From Flaccisagitta enflata (lineage: Eukaryota; Chaetognatha; Sagittoidea; Aphragmophora), in contig OZ231126.1 in assembly GCA_965153355.1 (NCBI GenBank), positions 1,860,001 through 1,924,000 of the forward strand: a stretch of 64,000 nucleotides of DNA, given 5' to 3'. Position 1 is the stretch's first letter, and every line of letters begins with the position of its first letter. The notes under the pieces are model-generated. The model saw only the letters and a program-made list of their open reading frames with translations. It had not been told where the DNA came from and ran no database searches. Below are positions 36,770 to 47,622 of this stretch, one piece after another. A program made the translations under genes and the position numbers.

Positions 36770-36868
36770 TTAAATTAGGGTTAGGGGTGGGTTTAGGGTT
36801 AGATTTAGGGTTGGGGATAGTTTTAGGGTTAGGGTTAGGGACAGGGTTAGCTTTAGGGCTAAGGGTTG
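36770..36868 (+). repeat. interstitial telomere-like repeats
   Basis: Degenerate TTAGGG units (TTAGGGTTAGGGG, TTTAGGGTTAG, TTAGGGACAGGG) for about 100 bp in intron 18. Confidence 0.85.
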
Positions 36869-37667
36869 GGTGGGTTTTATGTATTACGGCCCGAAGCTAT
36901 TCGAATTAAATTCGCTCTGGCGGAGGATTCGGAAAGTAAAACAAAATCGTGCAGAGAATCATTCATTTTTTCCGGAAAGGTGCTCAATACAATTTGAACT
37001 ACAAAATGGAAGCAGAAGCAAAAGCGGCATAAAAATCTTTACTGTCCGCAGTCTTTTACAGGGAAAGAAAACGGTCTAACATAGCTATTCATTTTTCATA
37101 GCCGAAAACTTGTGATAGTCATATCTCGCTGATTTCTATTTAAAACCTGGCTGTCTTTCTGTGGCACATGTGATTTTTCAAGAGAATAAAAAGACGCTTC
37201 AGCTTTTGTTCTTTGACAAAATTTCAATTTTGCAATTGAGTCCTCTTGACAAAAAACAGATGGCGAACTTAAACAGTATGCCTTTTGTTTTTATAATGAG
37301 CGAGGTGAGACTGTATTACCGACTATATCATAGCAGGTCAGCAAAATTATATAGTTACAGAATTTACACAAATGAAATATTTCACCGCTTTCTTTTCCTT
37401 GGGACACTGATTAGGGGTAGCTAATCCAAGAATTAAGGTTCCTATACGACTATGTCAAAAGTTTGTTTCCACTTTTATCTATTTTAGCAAAAGAAATCGG
37501 ACGTTCCATTTATGAATACAAAATGAAAATCGAAACGAAATCCGGGTATACTAGTTTGAAATTTGTATCATTTGATGTGATGTCTCCGAATTATTCTTTT
37601 GGCTGGCATAACTAGAATAAGCCACTCAAATATTGACCAATCAATTAAAAAAAAAAATAACTCGCAG
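36869..37667. other. intron 18 interior
   Basis: One sentence-length duplication: GGTGCTCAATACAATTTG and ACTACAAAATGGAAGC at 36654-36710 recur at 36977-37030. Otherwise nothing recognised. Confidence 0.55.
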
Positions 37668-37853
37668 TGCCCAAAAAGAAACAACTGAATTGGAGGTTGA
37701 CAATTACAAAGTTTTTAATGAAGATGCGCCGATGGTTCGCGACGCCTTCCTGCTCCGGACAAAGAACAACCCGACCAACCCGACCAACCCGACCAACACC
37801 GAGTTTCGAAGATGTCCCGGGAAAACTGACGACTGGTGGTTTAACGAGTGTGG
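37668..37853 (+). CDS. exon 19: FReD2 with WWFNEC motif
   Basis: Acceptor TCGCAG|T, phase 2 (GA+T gives Asp); donor TGTGG|GTATGT, phase 2. It encodes AQKETTELEVDNYKVFNED, APMVRDAFLLRTKNNPT, a short (NPT)n, NTEFRRCPGKTDDWWFNEC. 'NYKVFNEDA' equals 'FKVGDEA', and DDWWFNEC equals the FReD 'GGWWYNSC'. The NPTNPT repeat is an in-frame expansion. Confidence 0.9.
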
Positions 37854-38181
37854 GTATGTTGTGGATAACGACTAGTGGCTTAACGAGTGTGGTTATGTTG
37901 TGGATAACGACTGGTGGTTCAACGAGTATGGGTATGTCCTAGATAACGACTGATGGTTTAACGAGTGTGGGTATGTCGTGGATAACGACTGGTGGTTTAA
38001 GGAGTGTTGGTATGTCGTGGATAACGACTGGTGGTTCAACGAGTGTGGGTATGTCGTGGATAACGACTGGTGGTGCAACAAGTATGGGTATGTCGTGGAT
38101 AACAACTGGTGGTTCAACAAGTGTGGGTATGTTGTGGATAACGACTGGTGGTTTAACGAGTGCGGGTAAATCGTGGATTAT
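37831..38181 (+). repeat. 39-bp tandem repeat from the 3' edge of exon 19 (9 copies)
   Basis: The unit is GACTGGTGGTTTAACGAGTG, then TGG|GTATGTTGTGGATAAC. The first copy is the exon end with its donor; eight further copies follow in intron 19 at 39-bp steps. GTATGT is kept in most copies; copy 2 reads TTATGT and the last GTAAAT. In-frame TAG/TGA in copies 2 and 4 rule out simple read-through extension. Confidence 0.95.
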
Positions 38182-38600
38182 GACGACTTTCTTCCTTTAA
38201 TTATGGAGGATTTTTGTGTACTAACTCAGTAACTGTGTATTAACTCAGTCGCCCTAAGTCATTTTGGGTCGTTTTAGGAGTTTTAGGTTTGTTTTGTGTT
38301 TTTTTTTTTTTCTCATTTTGTACCTTTGATCATTTTTCTGTAGTTAGCCTTTTTTTTATACAACTTAAGTCAGTAAAGTTCATTTTATCCAGTCAAATTA
38401 GATATTTGTCTTTTGACTAAGCGCAAGCTACTTTTAGATGTTGGACCAAATTGTGAAATAAAGGAAGTGGAAAAAATCGTTGTCTCCGTTACATTTTTGT
38501 TAATTTTGGCCAAATACCAGCATACCCTCTTGTTACATTTGGAGTCCATATGTACAAGTTGATCATTGTAAAGTTTAACGATACTCTCCATACATGACAG

Positions 38601-38715
38601 AGCTGAGCGTGACCGATTAGGGAATCTATTTGGCAAAGCTATAACTTGGAGAAAAGGCAACAATATCGTCAATAACCGAGTATTCCAAATCAATTACAAA
38701 CCTGGAATGAGTAAG
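38601..38715 (+). CDS. exon 20: FReD2 C-terminal part
   Basis: Acceptor ATGACAG|A, phase 2 (GG+A gives Gly); donor AAG|GTATGA, phase 0. It encodes AERDRLGNLFGKAITWRKG, NNIVNNRVFQINYKPGMSK, matching the part of a FReD after GGWWYxxC ('SNLNG.Y...IYWYTWKG'). Confidence 0.85.
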
Positions 38716-38756
38716 GTATGAAAAGGCATGAAGTGAACTACGCTTTAGGTGTCATG

Positions 38757-39690
38757 CAGGGCCTGTTCCTACTCGTGACAATCGCGTTTTGTATGGGCCA
38801 CTCATTCACTCGCAATATTTGTCAAATCACGCCGCCAACTCGCTCGCTCGCTCTATTCACGGGCTCCCTTGTTAAAAGTCTTGAATATGTATTCCAGGGG
38901 TGTATATTCTTGAGTGGCTTTTGATTTTTTTCCCCCCTGCCTTTGATTTTCTTCCCCGCCATGCGTCGCATGTGGTTAAGGTTTGAATAGTGTTAAATTG
39001 TGTTTTACTAATTAAGTTTTATGATTTAGTACTGTAAAAAGTTATATTTTCCCCAAATTTCTTTTTTTTTCTTTTTTTCCCCTTCGATTTCCTTCCCCAT
39101 CTCCAGACCCTTTGATTTCCCTCCCCACCGGGGGGGGGGGGAACTCAAGAATATACAGGTCTGATGTATTCAATGCTGGAGTTAAGACTATGGGCAGTCA
39201 ATGTATTGTACTACTCGACTAAAAAAAAAAGCCGCACCCTATCTTGAGTTGAAGAATAAGAAAAACAAATAAATTGAACATTTTTTTGTTGAAGTGATTT
39301 AAAAGATTTTCAAATTTTCTTTCATTCTAGACCAATCCCAAATCTGTATCTCAACCGGTTTAGAAGCTAGAGCTTGTCAAAGTTATCTTTTAATTTATAA
39401 AAATGCTCATATTTCAATGGAATTGCAAACTGAAAATGGCAATGTTTTTACCTATTCTTATGCCATTTTTAAAAGAAAAAAGCTGGAGTTTCCAGATTGG
39501 AGCCAAATAAAAGATCTTTTCAAGAGCTTTCAAACGGTCTAAGATCTTGATTGGTTATTTTGAAATTCAGTATTACAATTTGCCATTTAAAAGTGCGTCT
39601 TTTTTTATGAGTCGAGTAGTATTCACGCTGAAAATGCGTTGAACGCGAATTATCGCGTTTATTGTCATCAGTAGAAACGCGCCATCAGAA
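38757..39690. mobile_element. Harbinger-like MITE with large internal insertion
   Basis: The left part (38757-38890) has the GGGCCACTCATTCACTCGC type sequence and the right part (39620-39686) ends in TCGCGTTTATTGTCATCAG and TAGAAACGCGCC. The intervening 0.7 kb is unrelated, with a poly-G tract at 39130-39140. Confidence 0.5.
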
Positions 39691-40039
39691 AAGCCCGTTT
39701 TCCTGAACGAGTAAAGCCTCAGACCTCAGATTGGCCCGAATTTGAGACAAATCTGAGTTCTCAAATTGTAGGCCAAAAACTTAGCCCTCAGCATGTGCAT
39801 CGACCGCTTTCAGACCCAAAATCACTAACTGAGGGGCAGCGGGTACCGCCAACCATGTTGTTGTTGTTGTTGCCTCAGACGCCTGGAAAACCCCAGGCGT
39901 ACGTTCAATCGGGTGGTGGCTCAGGAGGAGGGGGAGGAGTGGGAGGAGTGGGAGGATCCGGCGGGAAGATCTGGGAGAAAGAAGGGAGCACCGCTAACCA
40001 TCTGACGCACTTGCGACCATCATTTCCTGCTTTCTCTAT

Positions 40040-40042
40040 CTC

Positions 40043-40118
<76 letters not shown>
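40040..40118 (+). repeat. (TC)n microsatellite forming the polypyrimidine tract of exon 21
   Basis: TCTG then pure TC runs from about 40056 straight into CAG|ATGAAG, so the microsatellite supplies the 3' splice site pyrimidine tract. Confidence 0.9.
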
Positions 40119-40168
40119 ATGAAGCCTAAAATTGAGCATGTTGCGTTTTACCATACGGAAACAAGCGG
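40119..40168 (+). CDS. exon 21: end of FReD2
   Basis: Phase 0 in; donor GCGG|GTATGT, phase 2. It encodes MKPKIEHVAFYHTETS. It continues KPGMSK from exon 20 and stands at the 'TEMKIRP' end of the domain. Confidence 0.75.
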
Positions 40169-40373
40169 GTATGTACATATGCCTCCTGAATTGATGTTCA
40201 TTGACTATGACATATCCTTTTTAAAGTTAAAAAATGATATAAGAAATGAATCAATGAGAAGTGCTGTAAGTGGTTACCTATATGCTTTAGTCTTGAGGGA
40301 AGTTGTCTTTCTTGGTTGGTCAATCTGTCCGTTGATACCTCCATTAAAATGATGATTTTTGAAACCTTATCAG

Positions 40374-40426
40374 AATTGAACTACGGGAATGCACTGACGC
40401 CGTCAGCCTTGGCTCGACAAATACAG
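40374..40426 (+). CDS. exon 22: linker and start of FReD3
   Basis: Acceptor TATCAG|A, phase 2; donor ACAG|GTATGA, phase 1. It encodes IELRECTDAVSLGSTNT; ECTDAVSLGSTNT resembles a FReD start (DCxxAxxLGSTxSG). Confidence 0.8.
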
Positions 40427-40429
40427 GTA

Positions 40430-41420
40430 TGACCAAATGAAAGGGGGGGAGCGGGGAGTTGGTAGCTACGTGGTAGTCATCTAAGGCAATGGAGTTGGTC
40501 TAATCGACGAAAGAGCGATGGTCCGGATGGATGAGTATTATAATACTGGCAACAGTTCAAAGGCTAGGTGTCCAAACAGCAGCAACTTACTTGGTGGATC
40601 TGAATGACTGAAAATCTGATATTTTACTGTAATGTTTATCGGCAAAATGGTTGATTGTACATTTGTTTAAAAAAATGAACAAATCATTTTTTAAACTCGA
40701 CTTGTACCCATTGTGACCTCTGTTGGCAATTACAATGGCTTTTATACATCAAAGTATGCTTTTGTAGAGGAATTGAAAGTGAGAAGGACTGTTGTTTTTC
40801 CTTCCTAAGAGAGCAATTATTTTGTCTCATTATCAACGTTGTGCGTTCTCCACTTCTTCATCTGGGCCTGCAGTGATTCGAATAATCTGAACAGTTTCCA
40901 GGCCAGTCCGAAAACAGTTGAGCCCTCTGCGCCATTATTCTGTACTATCAATACAATTTAAGACTCATTGCATGAGCAAGAGATCGTTTCCGACAAGAGC
41001 TTAGGATTATGTATTACCCTACACTTTCACTAATGTTTAGGTTCAGCGGTTTCGCATCTGTTCTGGCTTTGAACTTTGAAGCGCTGCTAATCAACGAATA
41101 AAATGAGACCAATCTAGGGTCTGTAGCTCTCTGGATTTAGGACTTGGGAGCAGCGCCTCCTTCAAAGTTTGAAGCCTGTTTTTTTTACGGATCTCACCGA
41201 TTTTTGAGTTTGTTTTCACTTATTTATATATATATAATAGCAAGACAGTAGTTTTGCTGTTATTCAACAAGAATGTTTTATGTCACTGCAGAAGGAAATG
41301 ATTCTTAGTTTTCAACTTTTATTAGTAACAGACACACTACTATTAATGAGGTTTTGTCCATCCGTCGGTACAACGGTCCGTGACATATTTCCGTCCCTGC
41401 CCCTTCCCCGGTGTGCGAGT
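40430..41420. other. intron 22 interior
   Basis: No exon seen. A short element remnant (GTCCATCCGTCGGTACAACGG) is broken up near 41357-41380; otherwise unremarkable. Confidence 0.5.
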
Positions 41421-41681
41421 GCAACGCTATGATAACCCCGCATTTCTCGTTTCATCGACAGCGTCCATTCACACAAGCAATGGACTATATCTTATTATAT
41501 CACCATGATGATAATGATGATAATTATGTATAATAATGATAATCCTGCATTACTCATTTCATCGACAGAGTCCAGCGTGAATTCTCCTAAGCATTGGACT
41601 ATCAACAAACATTTTATCATATCATAATGATGATAATTATGTAAAATAATGATAACCCCGCATTACTCATTTCATCGACAG
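41420..41681 (+). repeat. three tandem copies of the exon 23 acceptor
   Basis: GATAACCCCGCATT, TCATCGACAG and GTCCAGCGTGAATTC occur with the AG at 41460-41461, 41567-41568 and 41680-41681 (107 and 113 bp apart). The last is the real acceptor. Each copy carries intron end plus 25 to 50 bases of exon 23. Confidence 0.9.
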
Positions 41682-41817
41682 CGTCCAGCGTGAATTCTCC
41701 TAAGCATTGGACCATCAATGAACATTTGGTCGTACAAAAAATCAACGGGAAAGAAACGGAAATTATTTGTAAGAACGACGGCGTGAAAGCGGGAATCGTC
41801 GTCATAAAACGTCATCA
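41682..41817 (+). CDS. exon 23: FReD3
   Basis: Acceptor CGACAG|CG, phase 1; donor CATCA|GTAAGG, phase 2. It encodes ASSVNSPKHWTINEHLVVQK, INGKETEIICKNDGVKAG and IVVIKRH. 'TEIICKNDG..IVVIKR' matches FReD 'FEVYCDMDGGWTVIQRR'. Confidence 0.9.
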
Positions 41818-42082
41818 GTAAGGGCATATTTCTACTTAAATCTTATGTCGTTATATATATTTACAATTTATAATCATACATGTTTTAGATCTTTGTCACA
41901 TTTTTCTTTATTTGCTTAGTTTCCATCTCTTTATCGATATCCCGTAGACCCACTTCGGTGTTCCATGCCCCCTTCTTCCATCTATGTCTTTACCCACAAA
42001 GATTATCTGGGCGGCCCAATGGTCACAGTTCTTGTCTCGAAAAAAAAACGGGGTCCGGGGTTAGATACCAAGGGTGGCTGGC

Positions 42083-42216
<134 letters not shown>

Positions 42217-42239
42217 CATGAAATCCATTGATTGATCAG

Positions 42240-42360
42240 GTGTAACCAAGTCGATTGTGAAGATGCACTCAACGTTGGATCTTTCATTCCTGATGCTGAT
42301 TGGAAAGACGGAATCGGAGACTTAACTGCGCCGCATTTCTTCTTTGGACTCAAAATACAA
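42240..42360 (+). CDS. exon 24: FReD3
   Basis: Acceptor GATCAG|G, phase 2 (CA+G gives Gln); donor CAA|GTGAAC, phase 0. It encodes CNQVDCEDALNVGSFIPDAD, WKDGIGDLTAPHFFFGLKIQ. 'DWKDGIGDLTAPHFFFGL' is a very good match for FReD 'EYKDGFGNLTGEFWLGL'. Confidence 0.9.
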
Positions 42361-42649
42361 GTGAACATCATCCTCGTTATCATCATCATACTGTAGAGTG
42401 AAGTAATTTTGGAAACTGTCAATGAGACAGTGTGCAAAGAAATCTGCACTGGCCTTAAACTTTGAAGGAGCGCTGCTAATGATTAACACATGGTCCACAT
42501 TCAGGCGAACTAACCCATGCCATGAGAATATAAAGTGCGAAATGTTACCTCAAGTTGGGCTAGTTGGATGAAATCTTAATCGATGAGTCCTCGATACTTT
42601 GGCCTACTATGGTAGCAAGGCCAACACCTATAAGTCGCGTGCGAGACTA

Positions 42650-42790
42650 ACAGACTTAAAATGACTAAGAATGACTTGAAATGACTTAGAATGACTTAAA
42701 ATGACTTAGAATGACTTAGAATGACTTAAAATGACTTAGAATGCCTTAAAATTAGTCAGAATGACTAAAAATGACTTAAAGAAATAAAAG
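42650..42790 (+). repeat. 10-bp repeat ATGACTTAAA/ATGACTTAGA
   Basis: About 12 imperfect copies inside a larger hairpin element that ends at 42872 (GTCGCGTGCACGCAAC then TAAAAAC). Confidence 0.85.
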
Positions 42791-42934
42791 TGATAAAAAA
42801 AGTAAAGTGTGACCGACCAACCGACCGACTGACAGACAAAGCGGGTTGTAGAGTCGCGTGCACGCAACTAAAAACTTCTTTACAGAGGCATTTCATCCAT
42901 TTTTTTGTTTGCCTCAATGTAAACCATGTTTTAA

Positions 42935-43160
42935 GGGGCGTTTCTAGTTACGGACAATCGCGTTTTTATCGGGCTACTCGATCGCTCGCTATGTTCGTTC
43001 CCTCGCTCCCCCCCCCCCCGCACCCACTCTGCTCATTTACTCTGCTTTGTCAACGCTCCATTCACAGGCTCGCTCACACACTTTGCTCACTCCCTTGAAA
43101 TTCTTCAAAATGTGCTCAATGGAAACAAACGCGTTTTTCGTTCTCACTAGAAACACGCCA
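42935..43160. mobile_element. Harbinger-like MITE
   Basis: GGGGCGTTTCTAG at the left, CTAGAAACACGCC at the right, TTA on both sides. The CTCGCT-rich inside is shared with the copies at 22737 and 34078. Confidence 0.7.
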
Positions 43161-43339
43161 TTAGCGCTACAGACGTTGAACGCCCTCGAAAGAGTTGACA
43201 ACACTGTAAAATGAGACCAATTTAATGGCTTTATCTTGATTGGTTTAGAAGCAGCGCTCCTTCAAAGTTTTAACCCAGTGCAGATTTCTTTGCTGACCCT
43301 GTTATACCAGGTAATCTGTAACGTGAAACAGAGAGATTA

Positions 43340-43445
43340 AACCCCGAGGTCTCTTGGAATCGCTCGGGTTTTGCTCAGGGTTGCTCGGGGTTGCTTGGGG
43401 TTGCTCGGCGTTGCTTGGGGTTGCTCGGGTTGCTCCGGGTTGAAG
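43340..43445 (+). repeat. GTTGCTCGGG minisatellite
   Basis: About ten units of GGGTTGCTCG. It is the same family as 3241-3410 and, inverted, 52019-52130; all have AAACCCC and GTGAAACAGAGAGAT near one end, so this is the core of an interspersed element. Confidence 0.85.
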
Positions 43446-46089
43446 TTTTTGTTTGTCATGTAGTGAAGTACAGTATGATTTTTCTCAACTGCAACATAAG
43501 ATGAGGTCGTAACGCAAAAACTAGAAGAGCTAGCCAAATTCTAAAAGAAGCCCCTGAAAGATGAGAGTTTGCAGTTTTTTGATGGGAAATTCCAGGAACT
43601 TATTCTTAAAATTTGTTCCTTTCTAGAAACTTGAATTAAACAGCATATATTCTGCAAAAAAGGCGATTTTATTATGATGTTAGATGAACTGCCTTCCTTT
43701 AGAATGCTCTTATTCTTAAATGGTTTGAGCTACTAGTCCCTGATTGGTCTCAAATGAATGATATTTTGATGCAGTTTAAGGAGGAAAAGAGAGAAATAGA
43801 TATTTTCAAAGAGTTATCTTGCCAGGCATAAATGTGTTAGTTTTTTTCAGGAAAATTTTTTTCACAGAATTCACTATCAATTCACCGAATGCATCAAGAC
43901 TTAAAACTGACAAGTTTTAACCAAAAACTACTTCAAAATATCTTTCATTTGAGACCAATCTGGCATCTGTAGCCAGGGCCGTGGAGAGAAATGGCGGGCC
44001 CCCCCTCAGGCCCATATGGTTGGGCCCTCTTCCTCCCTCTGTGCTCCCCCCCTCCCCAAGTCCCCATTAGGGTGGTCACAGAATAGGGTCAAATTCCAAA
44101 AAATGATATACCCAAGTTTTTTGCATAAATGTACCAAAAAAAAAGGTTTTCCCACGAATAGAGGTCTGAGTTTGAAGATTAAACCATGGTGGCAAAACTA
44201 TAGGCTTCCTATGGCAATAGAAAAATCCCCATAGCAACCCTATAGTTTTGCCGACAAGGTTTCTTGTTTGATTTCACACCCCAGCTTGAAAGAAATCCTT
44301 CTTTTATTGGACATTTGTGCAAAGGGCTCAAGTATATCAATATTAATTTATTTCTCGAACCCACCTTTTTTGGAAAATTGGTACCAAAAAAGGTGGATTA
44401 GACCAATATGAAGGTGGGGAACACGCTGGTGAGGTCAAAAATTGCGAAAAACGCCATCTTATGGCGGCGCATTCCACCTCAGGCCCCGCATCGAGCATTT
44501 TTCGCATTTTTCGGCTTATTTGCTCTTTTTTAGGCCATAAAACGGTAACAATTGGTTTGAAAACAATTCAGACTTGTTTTCTGTGACTGCAGATTCAATT
44601 TTCTCTTGCATCCAGACCCTTTGAACCAATTTTCGGGCCCGGTATTGAGCATAAATTAGCATTTTTCACTATTTTTCACCTAATTTCCATCATTATCCCA
44701 ATACCACGTAAAAAGAGGTTAGTGTTGATCTTTGACCCGATGTAACCTATCTGATAACCCTCCATATTGCAAGATTGATAGCTCTGGCACATTTAACTTT
44801 CTTCAACATTCTCACAATCATTGATAAAACATGATAAAATTCAAATAATTATAATGTAATTAACCAACGAGTAAAAATGAGAACATCATTTACACAAATT
44901 AAAGGGTATAGGTATTTATATCATACCATTAGCTTTGATCCAACTTACTGTAGGTAAACAAAATCTTATATACAACAACTGGTGGTTGAAATTACACATT
45001 TGCGTACTTGCACTAAAGAATAAGCGCGACTTTGAGACGGACAGACAGAGAGAACGACAGTCTGAGGGTGTGTTTCTATATGTGACAATCATGTTTTTAA
45101 TGGGCCACTCTGTCGCTCGCTACGCTTGTTTGCTCGCGCCGCTCACTCCGCTCACTTGCTCTACAGCACTCTGCTTTGCTTGCTCGCTCCGTTCATGGCC
45201 TCACTCACTCAATTCCCTTACTCCCTTGTGAGACAGTTGATATTCGTGAATATAAAAATCCTCGAACTATGAGTCTTGGCGGGACAGACTGCATTAAGGA
45301 ACAAAAGGGGAACTACTATCTAGCTCAAAAGTTTATCACCTTATTGAGAATGACTTCATCTATTCAATAGATGAGACAAAAATATGTTAGGAATACATTC
45401 AATACTTGGTGTGACCACCTTGGGCATCAACCATTGCCTTTATTAGCCTTGGCATACTTCCGTAGAGATATTTGGGGCAGGACGGCATGATCTTCCTACT
45501 GACCATGAGGGCGATCCTTTTCAGTCCCGCACCAGATGGTAGAGCAATTGTGTGTTGGGCTCTCATCTCTAAGAGCCACAATTGCGCCCTTATCAACAAA
45601 AATTTTTTTATTTGCACATCTTATCTTACTAAGAACAAAAAGATTTTAAAAGAAATACCAAGAAAATGACGCATAACACTTCTGGTTTGGAGGAGAGAAC
45701 GACATGAAATTGAATGAATTCAGTTTTGCTATTATGAATTGGAGAAGCAATTTTGTTTTGCGTGTCATTTGTAAACGCTTAGAGATAATTTAACGGGGTT
45801 TGTGGCATTCAATCAGAATTTCATTTTAATTTCAGAATCTCATTGATTTTGCTTGAAAATTATCCTTTGAAATAGAGATATTGTTCAATGAGTGAGGTGA
45901 TAAACATATGAGCTAGGTAGTAGTAATCCAAGGATCGTACATGGTCAGCGGTACCCGATGCCCTGCTTGGAGTGATCAATGAAATAGTGGAGTGAGAGCA
46001 GGGCAGCGGCCTCAAAGAGCCAATGTCTTGTAGGACACAGGGGGGAATTTCCAGACGTCCTGAGGGGTAATATATCAGGCCCAAGAGGT

Positions 46090-46730
46090 AATTGAAGCGG
46101 GATTTGAGATCTGGGGGAAATATTTTAGGCCTGAAGATTAGATTCGAGGTCTGGTGGCAATCCTGAGGGGCAGATTTGAGGCCTGGAGAGCTGATTTGAG
46201 GCCTTAAGAGCTGATTTGAGGCCTGGAGAGCTGATTTGAAGCCTGGAGAGCTGATTTAAGGCCTGGAGCGCTGATTTTAGGGCTGACAGAGCCTAAATCA
46301 GGCCTGAGAAGATTTGAGGCCTCGATGGATAAAAGGGGGGGGGATGGAAGGACGGACGAACGTCTGGAAATTCCCCCCTGTGTCCTAAAGGACATCAGCC
46401 TTTTGGGGCCTCTGCCCAAAAAGGCAGAAGCCCGATGTGAGTGCCCCGGGGCGTACAAGAGGGCTGATTTTGGGCCCATGGTAACTGATTTTTGGTCTAA
46501 CTAGGTAGATTTTGGATCTGAGGGAGCCGATTTTGGACCTGAGAGAGTTGATTTGGGCATCTAAGAACTGATTTCAGGCCTTTAAGAGCCAGATTTGGGG
46601 CCTGAGAGGCCTCGGCGAGCGATTAGTAGGACGGATGGACGAATGGACATATGGATGGACATAAGGAAAGTCACCCCAGTGTTCTATAGGACATGGGTCC
46701 TTTGGGGCCGCTGCCCAAAAGGACTTAAAC
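46090..46730. repeat. GGCCTGAGAG minisatellite element
   Basis: Units like GATTTGAGGCCTGGAGAGCT. Related arrays lie at 49715-50480 and 55980-56310. The flanks carry CACAGGGGGGAATTTCC, GTCCTATAGGACA and GGGGCCGCTGCCC, shared between all three. Confidence 0.8.
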
Positions 46731-46899
46731 AAGCATTAGGTCAAAAAGTGTGGTCGCTGCTTTAATTGTTTTGTGTTTTGTATTCTGTGTTTGTATTTTA
46801 ACTAATGTTTTGGACGTTTAATTCATTTACATCCAATGAAATACTGATGAAATCTTGAAATACTGTTCAAATTTTGATGAAACTTACTAAGACAAGGCC

Positions 46900-47094
46900 A
46901 TATACACGGCTACCCCAATCGCGTGCAGGTGGGCCAGGGCCATATTTGAGGTCACCAGTCTATTTGGGCTGGAGCAGTAGGGTCAAAGAATAAAAATCAT
47001 TAAAAAAATCAAAATGTGATCGACCAACTGACCGACCGATCAACCAACCGATGGACAAAGCAGGATGTAGAGTCGCGTAGCACGCGACTAAAAA
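46900..47094 (-). mobile_element. short hairpin element
   Basis: Inverted relative to 36168: AAGGCCATATACACGGC start, GGTGGGCCAGGGCC, CCGACCGATCAACC core, hairpin GTCGCGTAGCACGCGAC followed by TAAAAAC. Confidence 0.75.
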
Positions 47095-47472
47095 CTTATT
47101 ACAATTCATTTGTTCTTTTTTTTTGTAATGGAAACTGGATATAAGGCTTTAATCATCAAATAGTGTCGAAGGCTTTTTGTTACATACTTGCGACCTTAAG
47201 AAGCTTTGTTTGTCAGTCTCTGTCTGTCCGTCAATCTGTGTGTCTTTCTGTCAGTCAGTCTGTCTTACAATCAGTTAGATAGTGTAAACAAGTGAGGATA
47301 TCGTAACTCTGCGTCAGTCAGTTGAATAGTGTACACGCGTGAGGATATCGTAACCCAGCGTAAACTGTTGTTGCGCCATACATCCTTAAGCCTTACATTT
47401 TTGTCAATTTACTCAGCGAAAAATATCTTTTTAAACTGAAAGTGACGTCGCTTGACATGGATGGTATCCAAG

Positions 47473-47622
47473 CAAGGCCGGATACATGGCAATCCAGTCG
47501 CGGACGGTGCGGCAGGAGCAGTAATGCGAAATCCGCTCGCAATCTAAAAATATTTCGGACCGACTGACAGACATACCGACCAACACGGCAAGTTGTAGAG
47601 TCGCATGTCCGCGACTAAAAAG
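47473..47622 (-). mobile_element. short hairpin element
   Basis: AAGGCCGGATACATGGC start, GACAGACATACCGACC core, hairpin GTCGCATGTCCGCGAC then TAAAAAG. Confidence 0.7.

Noticed and set aside
36770-36868. True chromosome end
   Set aside because: The TTAGGG units are degenerate, short and lie inside an intron with exons on both sides.
37831-38181. DNDWWFNECGYVV repeats as a coding repeat protein
   Set aside because: In-frame TAG/TGA in copies 2 and 4, and the first copy is a clear exon end with a donor.
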